Source: Tipula vernalis
Taxonomy: Eukaryota > Arthropoda > Insecta > Diptera > Tipulidae
Direction: 5' to 3'
Length of the DNA stretch: 64,000 nt
Assembly: GCA_958295665.1 (NCBI GenBank)
Contig: OY282560.1
Span: 304,727,536 to 304,791,535, forward strand
The notes beneath the pieces were generated by a model, which was not told the origin of the DNA, searched no databases, and saw only the letters and a program-made list of their open reading frames with translations. Both the position numbers and the translations under genes were made by a program. This document shows, piece by piece, positions 46,719 through 57,609 of the stretch; the first letter of the stretch is position 1, and every line of letters starts with the position of its first letter.

Positions 46719-48244
46719 CACCCAGAGAAAAGTATATTCACTTATTATGATTAACACTGGAATAACCTCCTAGGAATAACATTAAATTATGCGTATTCCA
46801 TTTAATCACATATGATTCAATATAAGATTGATTTAATCTTAAGTTTTCATGAAATATACCATAGTTTGATCATTTGATACATAAAAAAACATTCCCGGTT
46901 ATTCATAAATCATGCTTTTTATTAATAATTTCTCTAAAAATATTCCGATGTTACGAATTATTTTATCTCGGAAAACTAGGATTGAATTCCTATTCAAATC
47001 ACGGAATATGCTAGTTTACCAGTAAATACAATAAATTTTTACAGAGGCATTATACAGTCCTGATTAATTTTTATTTATTGGATCCAATGAGAAGAAATTG
47101 CTAGCCGTGATCACAAATTTTTAATTTTTGTTATCTTCTATTACCCCCTCCAGAATATAAAACACAGGAAAATGAACCAAAAAAAAAAATCGGGACCTGG
47201 CATACATTTCATGCAATTTTGAGAATGATGCAAATAAAGGAATAATTCATGAATATAAAGTATAAATTATGTTATCGTAATTAATAATTTGATCCTAATA
47301 TGCACATTACAAGCGATTTACTGTTAACTACAGTCTTCCCCCGAAATAACGCCGAATCGATATTTTAAAATAAATCATTTTTTTTAAATAAATTTAAGCA
47401 AGGATTAAATTTTAAATTTATTTTTTTTTTTAATGCTTAGGCCTTATACTCAATATGGCGTAGTATTAAAAACACTATCTTTTCAAATAAAGGAAAACAA
47501 TTATTTTAATGCAACGCCTAGGCCGATACAATCGAGGGAAGACAGTATACGTGTACAGTTTTAGAAATTCGAACGTTTTACTTTTATGTTCAATCCAAGT
47601 GTAAAGTTTGGACTGTATAGATGCGTCAAGTGTTTTAGTGAAATTAAACAAATAATAATTTTTTGTGGAATAAATAATAATAATAATAATTGTGTAAGTA
47701 TTTAATAATTATAATTATTGTGTAAATGTTATTTATTAGATTATAGCACAGTGAAAGTGCAAATATTATTTATTAAGCTATTATAGTGCGAATAATAAAC
47801 AAAAACGATGGGGTTATGATTTTTTTTTTTTGTATTTGTACGAAAGTGATTATAAATTTTGGAATTTAATATTTAAGCATGTATGTACGTACACCAATAC
47901 CTCGATATACGCCCTAAATCGGTTCCTGAAAATTTGGCCGTAAATGGAAATGCCGTAAAGCGAATTTTTTTTTCATATACAATTTCATGCAAACCCGTTT
48001 CGAGAAAAGAAAAAAAAATCATGTAGGGGAATCCCCTAGTTTACTATTTTATATGTTGAATTTTTTTACCTTTTCCTTTGAAGAATAAAAATGTTTCACA
48101 AACATTTTTCTTTTTTTATTTTTGATTGGATAAACTGAAATTTGTATTTGTAGAAAATATACTTCATAATTTTTTTTAATTTTATTTATTTATTTTATTT
48201 TCCTGAAAATGTTTAAATAAGCCGCCAAGTTGTAGTTTTTCAAT
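46719..48244. other. Left subterminal region of the 6.9-kb element
   Basis: About 1.5 kb noncoding. 46740-47110 is dense in GGAAT/ATTCC words (GGAATAA, AGGAAT, ATTCC, GGAATATG), candidates for transposase-binding repeats. A MITE occupies 47331-47545. The segment near 47895-48000 (CCTCGATATACG, GGCCGTAAATGG, GCCGTAAAGCG) recalls a pogo/Tc1-like end but is not bounded clearly. Confidence 0.55.
47331..47545. repeat. 215-bp TA-flanked MITE
   Basis: Inverted ends CAGTCTTCCC (47331) and GGGAAGACAG (47545), nine of ten paired, with TA on both sides (47329-47330, 47546-47547). AT-rich centre, no coding. Size, TA duplication and ends fit a Tc1/mariner-type MITE. Confidence 0.7.
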
Positions 48245-49919
48245 ATGGATCCTGGTAATACGAGTTCCACGAATTCATCACATGATGACGCGTTAAGAGA
48301 GCCCGAAAGTGCACAAATCGACATAAATTCTGTTATTTTTGTGGATTTTAATTTACATAACCTACTTAAGGAATGGTCAATGGAACCAATTTTACCGAAA
48401 TTGTTAGGTAACATACAAAGTTTACTATACCCAACAAATTTCTAAAGTGATTTTGTATTATTTAAGAATTCAATATTGACATGGAGAGTTTAGCGTATTT
48501 AACAGAAACAGAAATATGCGAAATTTTCAAAACGGATCTTGGAAATCGATCAAAATTTCGTGCGAGACTCAACGAGTGGAAAAAAAACCATGTATGTATA
48601 CATATATTAACTAAATCAATTATACTTATACCACGTTTACACGAAACGTACTTTAATATCATAGTACTTTTTTGCGAACAAAGTATTTTTCGGTTTACAC
48701 AGAGTCTTGAATGACTTTTCGCATTGTTATTAAACTGAGTTTACATGCCATCAGTACATATTCAATACTTTTATAATATATACTTAAAATCAAAAATTTA
48801 TGTGTCAAACAATTAAAATATTTTAGTTGGTGTTCACACGAAGATACTATTTTGCTACATACGTTTATTCTACTGGTGTAAACGTGGCATGAGTTACAAT
48901 AATAGTTAATGTAATTATTATGTTATAGAACTTTACTTATGGAACAAATTTAAGCGGAAGCGACACTATATCAAACACTAGCGTAATAACTTGGGTCGAC
49001 CAGGAAGCTCAAAAGAGAAGTGATTCATCTTTAAGTTCAAGTTCTTCCACATCCAGATTTAATTTCGTAATTTAATGTTTATGTTTTTCAATTAATTGAT
49101 AATCTGAATATTCTTCTTTCTACCGATTTAAGGATTTAAATAATTTTTTTGAAAATGCAAATGGTGCACGAATTAGGGCGTTGTACGATGAGAATTCACC
49201 TCCCGGTTTCACGTGTGAATGTAGAGATTTATTCAGTACGTTCATAGTACGAGAGTTTGTCGACAATGGCATGATTCCATGACCCTCAATGTTTTTCGCG
49301 ATTTAGTCAGGCAAATAAAAATTATGTTTCCTGAAGAAAACTCTGTAAGTGTAATCATCACATGCTGCTTATTTTTTAATCTATTTTTTAACAGTAATTT
49401 AATTTCATCCACCTATGCAACTTATAAAATAGTACATGTTCTACTTATAATTAAAATTATTATTTAATAATTATTTCAGGAATATTATTTCAAGCAGCAC
49501 ACAAATCCAACAGGCAAGCTATATAATAAATACAGAGTTTTATCAAAACAATTAAAAAAAAGTGGATACTTTAGTGATGTTAAAAGGCGGCGGCAAGAGA
49601 CCAAGGAAACCTCTACTTCAGGTAAGAACGTTCAGAATAAACGCTTCCATTTTTCAAACTTGTATTATTTTATTATTTTATATTTTGTATAGATTTCGAC
49701 GAAAACCATGATGAAATAACCAGCGAGAATACGGATGGTAATTCAGTAAATGCTGAAACAAAAGATTGGTTAAAAGTTCATTGCACTCCCTGGGAAGTTA
49801 TTGAAAATAAATGGACCGATACTTGGGGAATTAGACGAAAGGACCTACAAAATACTAAAACTAATGATTTGCTCTTAACAGAATGGCCACTATACAAAAA
49901 TTCAACTGGTTTTCGATTG

Positions 49920-50953
49920 GTATGTATAAATTAATAATTACTTTTATTACACACTTTTTACAGTTATAAATATTATTTTGTGTAAATTTGCGAACTGGTG
50001 AGACGCGGGGTTTGCTTTTATGAGTTTGCGATTTTGCGATATTATTTTAGGTGTAGTCAATATCAGAAATTTACAAACTCATAAAAAGCTTTAGTAGTTT
50101 ACTTAGTCTCCTTTACCATTTTGCTTTTTACAGAATGAAACGTACAGTTCAGTGATTTCGGTACAATGAGCGGTGACATCACATCGCTGATTGAAATTAG
50201 AAAAAATGAATATTTCAGCGATGAAACCGCTCTTTACCAAGTTTATCAACATCTCGGTACAGTGTTAAAATGGATTAATTTACTATAAAAAAGAGTAGTT
50301 GATGTTAGTTCGTAAGTAGGGATACTCATACAACACTTTAGACTTAAACATAACAAGAGATACAACGACAAACTATGGCGATGAAATACGTTTTTCCATG
50401 AAATGTCGCCGTCGACATCTTCCAATTGAGCATCCTTTGATTTTTGAGTATTCTAATTTTAATAGCGGTGTCGCTTTCCGCTGTATCCCTTGTTTTGTTT
50501 AGACCTTTTGAGCGCGAATGGGGACTGCGAGTTAATAAAATTTTCGTCTTTCTGGAAAAATGCAGTGAATTTATAGTTTCATTTATATGTGAACATACGA
50601 GTATATTCAAATTTATCTATGATAGATTCACCCAACATCTTCTGGTAGTATTACTAAAATGTTTTTCCTCATTTCCCGAAACATAAGAAATTTTGATTTT
50701 TTTCACATTTCGAGTTCGGGCTCAATGTATTATATCCTAAAGTATTTGGCAGTTTAACTACAATTTAGTACGTGTAATTGACACTTTAGCGTTTTTTGTA
50801 TGAGAAATATACATACATTACACACATATACATTAAAAGTGGTTATATTTTGTGGAGGAAAAACACACTCGCTTTTATTATTTATAATATCCTAATAATA
50901 GCTATTATACAATGACATACTAACAATCAATTAAATCTTCTTTTACATTTCAG
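49920..50953 (+). other. Large intron 6 of the SAM gene with inverted repeats
   Basis: Introns elsewhere in the gene are 59-337 bp, but this one is 1034 bp, apparently enlarged by insertions. It holds a MITE-like pair of inverted repeats (50014-50089), an inverted pair GAGCGGT...CATCGCTGA / TCAGCGATG...ACCGCTC at ~50170-50235, and a third imperfect inverted pair (AACAAGAGATACAACG at ~50348 against CGCTGTATCCCTTGTT at ~50477). Confidence 0.6.
50014..50089. repeat. Small inverted-repeat element, relative of 61082-61280
   Basis: GCTTTTATGAGTTTG and CAAACTCATAAAAAGC face each other around an AT-rich centre containing GATATTATTTTAG. The same arrangement and centre occur inside the MITE at 61082-61280, so both are copies of one nonautonomous family. 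Confidence 0.65.
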
Positions 50954-51786
50954 ATAGAGATTGACTTTCAAAAATTATTTCCAGAAATCATGGAAAATTA
51001 TTACAGTTTTGGGAAAGTTTCAAAATTAAAACCACAACCTTATTCAATAAAAACTTGAAGGATAAATCTGCACAAGGAATTTTTAAAAATTATTCAGAGA
51101 ACAAAGGAATCTCAAAAATTTTAATAATTTAATATAAACTAATCCATAAATTACTTTTACAGATATTCAAAATTTGCAAATATGCAAATTAATGCATTAT
51201 ATTTTGAAACCATCTGGTAAACTAAGGCTTTCGAAAGATAAATTTTGGAAAGTCTCAATCAGCGATTCAGTACAATCATTTGTTATTGAAGTACTTGACT
51301 CGTCGCACATCACAAAGCAAATTGAGATAAACAAGGAATTTTGTAGATCAAGAAATTTGAGAGTGCAACCTTTTATAATTTGGGTAAATACTAAAACACC
51401 TCAGTTTTGCGTCACTTATGATGGTATTTTTTATAGCTTTGAAAATTTTTTATTAGCCTTAGACGTTTGTTTTAAAATTTTTTTTGTTTTTAATTTACAA
51501 TATCCAAAACAATCAACAAAATTTTGGTTATTTATTCAAACATTTTTTTACAAAATCGAAACAAAATTTGATTGTATTACCCCAGATATTATAGATACTA
51601 TATCTCAATTAACTTAATAATAAGCATAATTACTCAAAAAATAAATTTTTTAGTAAATATTAAAAAAAAAAAAAATGTTTAATGAAATTTTTTAGACAAG
51701 TTAAAAGTATGAAAAAAAAGAATTAAATTTTCAGTGAAATAATAATTTTAGTTACTATAAACCTAGTATTTTAAATTTTTAATAAA

Positions 51787-52890
51787 ATGTTTATCTGCTT
51801 CGATTGCTATAGCTCATTTAGTGGAGTAGAACTTCTAATGTTTCATTTCACACATGTGCATTTCATGAAATCAAGTGATATTTTACGATGTTGCCAGGAT
51901 AATTGTGGTCAGTCGTTTTCGAACCGAAACACATTTAAAAGGCACCTTTATAACCAGCATTCGAATATTTCGTTTCACAATGAAACACCCAGTTTTGTCA
52001 TTCAGGATCCTGAAACAAAACCTCAAACCTCAGCCACTAGTTTTAATGAGACATACCAGAAGAACATTCAATCATTTAATACGCCTGCAATGTTAGACGC
52101 AAATAATTTGAAAGATAAGCTACAACAAGGAGCACTACTTTTTGTTTTAGAGCTTTACTCTAAAACTAATATGACAACCACTGTTATTGATACAATTATA
52201 AAAGGGTTTAATAGGTGTATTTTACAAGGTATAATGGACCTTCTAAAACAAACATTGATTACTACTTGAAATATTGAAATTACTGAAATATTGGATATCT
52301 TAAATAACATATTTGATAAAGTAAAATCCGAGCATTTGTTAGTTAAAGAATTAAAAAATAAGATACAATATGAGTCCCCTGAAAAAAGAATAATTCATAA
52401 AGAAACAAGACAAGTATTTAAACGAGGCCAACCGATTTTTAAAAATATTGATTACAACTGTATCATGTTGCCTATTATCTATCAGATTAAAACATTTTTC
52501 GAATATTCAAATGTGTTTCAAGATACTTTAGCCAATACAAATAGTTTGTCGACTTGCGTTGCAAATAGGATAGAAAATTTTTCTCAAGGTAAACTATGGA
52601 AGGACAAATTGAAAACTTTTCCGCCAAATGATATAGTGTTGCCATATATACTTTATTATGATGATTTTGAAGCAGATTTTGAAGATATCGTATACGACAA
52701 CAGCTCTTTGTTCTTTATTCTTATAGAAATTAAAATTATTGGTTTCAACAAACATTTGAGGGTTTACAAATTAGGTGAAAAAAAAGATAAAAATTTCTTA
52801 AAAAATATTAAAGATTTAGATACAAAAAAACCATTTGAGATCCATTTACTTCTAAACGGGCAAAAAGTTTTCTTGCCAAGAATTCTGTAG
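51787..52890 (+). pseudogene. Transposase-like protein: C2H2 fingers and YYDDFE, core deleted
   Basis: One frame from ATG 51787 to TAG 52890, with a single TGA at 52267-52269. The N-terminus has two C2H2-like fingers (CFDCYSSFSGVELLMFHFTHVH; CCQDNCGQSFSNRN...HLYNQH). A middle region NIEITEILDILNNIFDKVK follows, then ILYYDDFEADFEDI near 52640-52690. In related animal proteins as I recall them this motif is followed by PLG and a long catalytic region; here the sequence jumps to a C-terminal block (GFNKHLRVYKLGEKK, KPFEIHLLLNGQKVFLPR). I infer an EnSpm/CACTA-type transposase with its catalytic core deleted. The SAM gene ends 170 bp upstream. Confidence 0.62.
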
Positions 52891-53591
52891 AGTTTATTTA
52901 TTAAATTTCGTTTAATCTTTTTTTTTGTAAAATATAATAAAACTAATGAATTTATAAATTTCGTGATTGAATATTTAAAATAATAAACTGTAATTTTAAT
53001 TAATAAAAATTTTGTGATATTAATAGAAATTAAAACTGTTTTTTAATTAAAGAATAATTTGAATAATATACCCTGAGAAGTAGAAAATAAAGCTGGAAAT
53101 TATCAGGCGTTATAAGCGAGACTTAATGAATTTCCAACTGAAGCTTAAGGCTTCTGGAATTTATTATGCCGAAATATGCACCAATCTACCCCAATTTTTG
53201 AACAATTTATTCCATCATAGGCATGATGAACCAATACTCATTTTGTATTCTGGAATGCTTAAATATGGATGAAGCGGCAAATTAATTCCCAAATAGGAAT
53301 GATGAATGATTATTCTTCCGAAATAGGCACCAATCTGCCATAGGTATAGGCATGATGAACGAATTCTCATTTTGTGTTCTGGAGTTTATCATGCTTAAAT
53401 ATGCATAAAACTGCCTAGACTCTTTTAACAATTCATTCCAAAATTGACATGAGAAATGATTACTTATTTATGCATGTTACATTCATTTTATGTATAACTT
53501 ATTCCTGTGATAGGTCAAGTTGAATTTCATACTTAATTTTTGCATAGATAATCCGCTATAGGAATAATAGATACTTCGATTTCTCTGGGTG
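52891..53591. other. Right subterminal region of the 6.9-kb element
   Basis: 700 bp noncoding. 53090-53580 contains repeated words in both orientations: GCATGATGAA (twice, ~53221 and ~53350), CTCATTTTGT.TTCTGGA (twice), CACCAATCTRCC (twice), TTATGCCGAAATATGC/TTCCGAAATAGGC, and several GGAAT/ATTCC. This looks like a subterminal repeat array mirrored at the left end, as known for CACTA, hAT and P elements. Confidence 0.65.
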
Positions 53592-53593
53592 TA

Positions 53594-55383
53594 CCAAACT
53601 ATTCCACATTGGCTGCTCCGATTACCGATCTACTGCGGAAAGGTGTAAAACCAAAATGGAGTCTGCAAGCTCAAGAGGCGTTCGATCAGCTTAAACAATC
53701 GTTAATTTCGGCACCGGTTCTAGTCAATCCTGACTTTGGGAAACATTTCTATGTGCAATGCGACGCGAGTACCACCGGCGTCAGCAGTGTACTATTTCAG
53801 AAAATTGGGGAGGAAGAGCATCCAATTGCTTTTATGTCTTCGAAGTTAAATAAAGCGCAAAGAAACTACACAATCACAGAGTTGGAGTGCTTAGCTGCAG
53901 TGATGAGCGTGAAGAAATTTAGACCCTACATTGAAGGATATCCGTTCACCATCATAACCGATCACTCCAGCTTAAAATGGCTAATGGACCAAAAGGACCT
54001 CTCCTGGCGTTTAGCTAGGTGGGCCTTAAAGCTACAACATCATAAATTCTCCATAGAATACAGGAAAGGTACACAGAATATAGTTCCAGACAGTCTGTCA
54101 CGAGTAAACGTCGAAGTACTCGAGGGGTCAACCGATGCTCCACTTCATATAAACTTGGAGTCTCCAGCCTTTAAAGGTTCGGAATATCAGGACAAAATCA
54201 ACGCTCTTTCAGATAATCCTAAAGCCAATACAAATTTTAAAATTAACGACGGTAAGCTCTTTATTAAAATCATGAATGTTACACACACAGACACAGATAT
54301 TTCACCATGGAAGTTGGTGGTGCCGGAGAGCCTGGCCGAAGAATTAATCCAAAAAGCGCATAACCCACCCTCCTCAGCTCATCAAGGAATTTCCAAGACT
54401 TTGGAAATCTTACGACGTCCATTTTACTGGACATCAATGGCAGCCCAGGTGAAAAACTTTGTTAATAAATGTGAAATTTGTAAGGCTAGCAAACCGGTGA
54501 ATTTCTCAACCCGACCCGACATGGGAAAGTTCATTGAGTCGGTTAGACCATTTCAGAGGTTGTACATAGACTTCTTAGGTCCTTATCCACGTACAACAAA
54601 TGGCTTTACACACATTCTAATAATCCTGGATCATTACACTCGTTTTCCAATACTTGAGCCGTTGCGTTCCGCATCTGCTGCAAAAGTATGCCAGTTTTTA
54701 GAAGGAAAAGTTTTCCATGTTTATGGGGTACCAGAAGTACTGTTTTCGGATAACGGCCCACAATTTAAATCGGTCCTGTTGGCCGAACTATTAAAAAAAT
54801 ATGGAGTAAAACATGAGTTCACCGCAATATATTCCCCTCAACCTAACGCTTCAGAACGCGTGAATCGAACGCTACTATCGGCTATACGCTCTTATATAAA
54901 AGACGACCATAAAAGCTGGGATCGACATTTGGATGAAATAGCTGGAGCATTGAGAAATGTAGTCCATTCCTCAACTGGATTTTCTCCACATTATTTGGCA
55001 TTCGGGCAACACAAAATTAACCACGGTTCAGCGTACCACCTCATGCGTAAGATAAATATCCTAGATGATAATAATGTGGAAGTTTTCTCTCCCGGTGATC
55101 GACTATCGCTGGCTCAAAGCATTGTTTTGCGGAATCTCCAAGCAGCTCATAATCGTAATACCTCTAGTTACAATCTGCGCAGTCGGACTCGGACATTTAG
55201 CGTTGGGCAGACAGTGTATGTTCGCAATTTTGTGCAGAGTTGCGCCTAAAAGAATTTTTCAAGTAAATTTGCTTCAAAATTCACGAAAGCTAAAATATCC
55301 AAACAGTTGGGTTCGGTAATATACGAAGTAGTGGATGAATCTGGAAAGATACTGGGAATGTACCATGCCAAAGACATACGATA
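53594..55383 (+). pseudogene. Gypsy-2 pol part 2: RNase H and integrase
   Basis: Resumes pol in register after the DNA transposon. RNase H: YVQCDASTTGVSSVL, ELECLAAV and ITDHSSLKWLM carry three of the acidic residues. Integrase: an HHCC zinc region (SAHQGISKTLEIL ... CEICKASK; ~residues 250-295 from the ATG at 53609), first core Asp in YIDFLGPYP (~318), second in FSDNGPQF (~381), Glu in PNASERVNR (~415). A TAA at 55247-55249 interrupts the C-terminal domain, which then continues in the same frame to TAA at 55381-55383. No env follows; only 170 bp remain before the LTR. Confidence 0.92.
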
Positions 55384-55553
55384 AAAGTGTTAAATAATTA
55401 CGTGGTAGAATAGATGGTTTGCACTCTACTTGGGATAATTTTGTTGCTACTTTATTGATTTTTATCTTATTTTAAAGCATTTTATAAAATGCAATTCCAT
55501 AGTTATTGCCTGGCTTTGAGAGACCTTCTCATGGGTGTGGGGCTGCCCACGAT

Positions 55554-57460
55554 TGTAACATTGGTGATGTTCCGTTCAGGCGAAGAACTTACGTACGTAT
55601 GGTTGATTTCGCGCCTTTCTGATAAGTTTTGTTTTGTCTTGGACGGTGGGATCTGATTCATGGGACGAGATTTGTATGCATTGGCATTTTATTTGAGTTC
55701 CCTGAATGTAGCTTTGCGGGTCAATTATTGATTATTGGTATAATTGTTTCGGTAAAATGATAGAGGGTGATGTTAGCTTGTTTGTTTTGATTGTTGTTTT
55801 TTTATATTTCTTTCCCCTCCTACGACAACAAGAATTGTAAATAATCGAATGCAAAATGCAATCGGTCAATCGATTGTGTCTTGTTGACGGAAGAAGGTGA
55901 AACCAACATTGCAGCAGTGAAGTGTTTTTTTTGTTCTGTTGACCAAACAAGACAAAATAAATAGTCGCCATATTAGTGGCTGTTAAATTAAATTAAATTA
56001 AAACCGAGTTAATTAGTACGGTTAAAAAAAAAAAATTAGTGATTTAAAATATCCACATACAGTTTTATGTATGTTCGATCAAATCGGGAAATAAAACTAA
56101 TACGGTGTTATAACGAATATTGTCGCGGAAATAGGAAAACAGAACAGGTATATATATATTTATTTACTTGTGATTGTGTGGCGCGGGCGCGAATATATTA
56201 TTTTGTGATATGAAAACCTTGTTTTGTTTTGTTATTTTTTTTAAAGAGCCCCATTTCAAGTGATAACGGAAAAGGGTGTGCGAAAATAAACCGCACAACG
56301 GGTATTTCCGCGACGTTGTTAAATTTGTTTTGTCCAAATTTGATTTGACAAATATTTAACGTCAACAAATAAAAACAAACAAGATTGTTCGGGAAAGGTC
56401 ACAAGAATTTGATGCAAACCGCTATACCTAACAACACCATCGCATCATAGAAACAATAAAAAAGGGAAACAGATAAGTTTTTATTACGTGGTTCGACCAC
56501 TACTATATTATATTATTTTTTTATTTATTTATATTAAATATAATTATATTGTTATTGTTATAAAATCCAATTGATCATTATCAATAATTCGCATTGATAA
56601 ATATGCAATTCAGGTGTAGTTAAAATAAGGACCGCGGATCCAACAAAATTTAGAAATGCTTAACTATAAGTAACTATTAATAAATAATTTTTTTTTTATT
56701 TATACATTTATACAATATATGTTATTTATTTATATACATACAAGTTTACTTACCTATTTATCTATTATTTATGATTGTAATTCATTGTTGTTTTTTTTAT
56801 TGATTCTGTGAATAATTACGTTACAATTGTACCAAAAATCATCTGTTTGTTTATTTAATTATCTTTTTCCTCTTGAATCATGATTGCTTCTTCCAAGTTA
56901 TTGTCGCGTATTTTTATATTTTTGTTCTTACACAGTGTTTAAGTTCCTAGCTTAATACAATATCATCATGTGTGAATAGTTTTAGTGTTAGTATGGACTA
57001 GCGTACATTAGTGGAATTAATATGGGGCACACTAAATATAAGTGCGTTGTGTTGCCATTGCGGAGGGTGGAGAGCACGTGGTCCGTCACCTGACCACCAT
57101 AGAATACGGCTGTGATTTAATTTAGTTTCCTTTAATTTGGTTTTGTCAATTTATTTACTTAATTGTAAAATGTGATCTCATCTGTGATATGATATAAAAT
57201 ATCACCTAGTTTAACGAGGCACGTTCCATGTTTGTTTGTCCCACCTGTGTAGTCGTTAATGTGTACACTCCATCGCAGCACATCCAGTTCCTTGTAATTG
57301 GTGACAAGAACTACGCCCACCGACGTCACCTAGCCGGCAAACGTGCTGCAGTCACCGATGTGTAGAGTTACAAGGAAATTCTATTAATGGGGCGAAAATC
57401 AACCATCTAAGTTGATACAGTATGATTGCAACTTAGTTGGAACTTAGTCGTCCCGTTACA
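55554..57460 (+). repeat. Gypsy-2 3' LTR
   Basis: 1907 bp, nearly identical to 40629-42534. Differences seen by eye: A to T near 57145, an extra T near 57167, and single substitutions near 57383 and 57433. Followed by the ATAC duplication and BEL-2 sequence. Confidence 0.95.
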
Positions 57461-57464
57461 ATAC

Positions 57465-57609
57465 ATTTAGTAACAAGCAAATCGAAGGTGGCACCAATTG
57501 CGAGTCGTACCATTCCTGAGTTGGAGCTCTGCGCAGCATTATTGTTGGCACGACTATTGAGAGTTATAGAAGCCGAAATGAACGTGGTCAGGATAACGTC
57601 AATTACCGC
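57465..57609 (+). pseudogene. BEL-2 RNase H, middle piece
   Basis: Resumes BEL-2 right after the Gypsy-2 duplication, in the frame interrupted at 40628: HLVTSKSKVAPIASRT, then PELELCAALLLARLL, the helix with the conserved Glu of BEL RNase H. It ends at the hAT insertion. Confidence 0.9.

Larger units (their letters stand above)
48245..51617 (+). pseudogene. Eight-exon SAM-domain gene of the 6.9-kb element
   Basis: Exons by eye: 48245-48407, 48467-48591, 48929-49066, 49133-49344, 49480-49621, 49693-49919, 50954-~51050, 51163-51617. Each intron has GT/AG ends. Exons 1 and 2 splice in frame into a SAM domain (LLKEWSMEPILPKLL, then LTETEICEIF and GNRSKFRARLNEWK). Later exons: a Ser-rich linker, VFRDLVRQIKIMFPEEN, TGKLYNKYRVLSKQLKK, EWPLYKNSTGFRL joined to IEIDFQKLFP, and a C-terminal block LRVQPFIIWVNTK and LALDVCFKIFFVFNLQYP. 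One frameshift in exon 4 (near 49275) and a stop in exon 7 (51056) break it. The C-terminal block belongs to a family of uncharacterised animal proteins I recall as repeat-associated. Its role is unknown; SAM domains usually mediate protein or RNA contacts. Confidence 0.72.
46719..53591. mobile_element. 6.9-kb CMC/EnSpm-like DNA transposon with SAM-domain gene
   Basis: Inserted in Gypsy-2 pol. The ends are a perfect 12-bp inverted repeat (CACCCAGAGAAA at 46719-46730, its inverse at 53580-53591) flanked by TA (46717-46718, 53592-53593). Removing the element and one TA restores the pol frame exactly, which fixes the boundaries. It carries two plus-strand genes (48245-51617 and 51787-52890), AT-rich subterminal regions with many GGAAT words, and internal MITEs. 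CAC-starting termini, a 2-bp duplication and the YYDDFE protein suggest an animal CACTA/Mirage (CMC) element. The class is an inference. Confidence 0.8.
40629..57460 (+). mobile_element. Gypsy-2: Ty3/gypsy element with 1.9-kb LTRs
   Basis: Inserted in the RNase H of BEL-2 with the 4-bp duplication ATAC (40625-40628, 57461-57464). The LTRs are 1906 and 1907 bp, very long for an insect gypsy, and by eye differ only by about three substitutions and one indel, so insertion is recent. Internal order: PBS, gag, protease, RT, [6.9-kb DNA transposon], RNase H, integrase, short 3' region without an env gene. Gag and pol overlap in different frames. Confidence 0.95.

Noticed and set aside
47895..48010. 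Pogo/Tc1-like terminal sequence (CCTCGATATACG...)
   Set aside because: Suggestive words but no second terminus or TA-bounded unit could be found by eye.
50444..50686. 80-codon open frame within intron 6 of the SAM gene
   Set aside because: Overlaps an inverted repeat and an antisense frame; hydrophobic start but no recognisable domain, and the flanking exons splice together without it.
55384..55553. An env gene in Gypsy-2 (errantivirus)
   Set aside because: Only 170 bp separate the pol stop from the 3' LTR and no third open frame exists.
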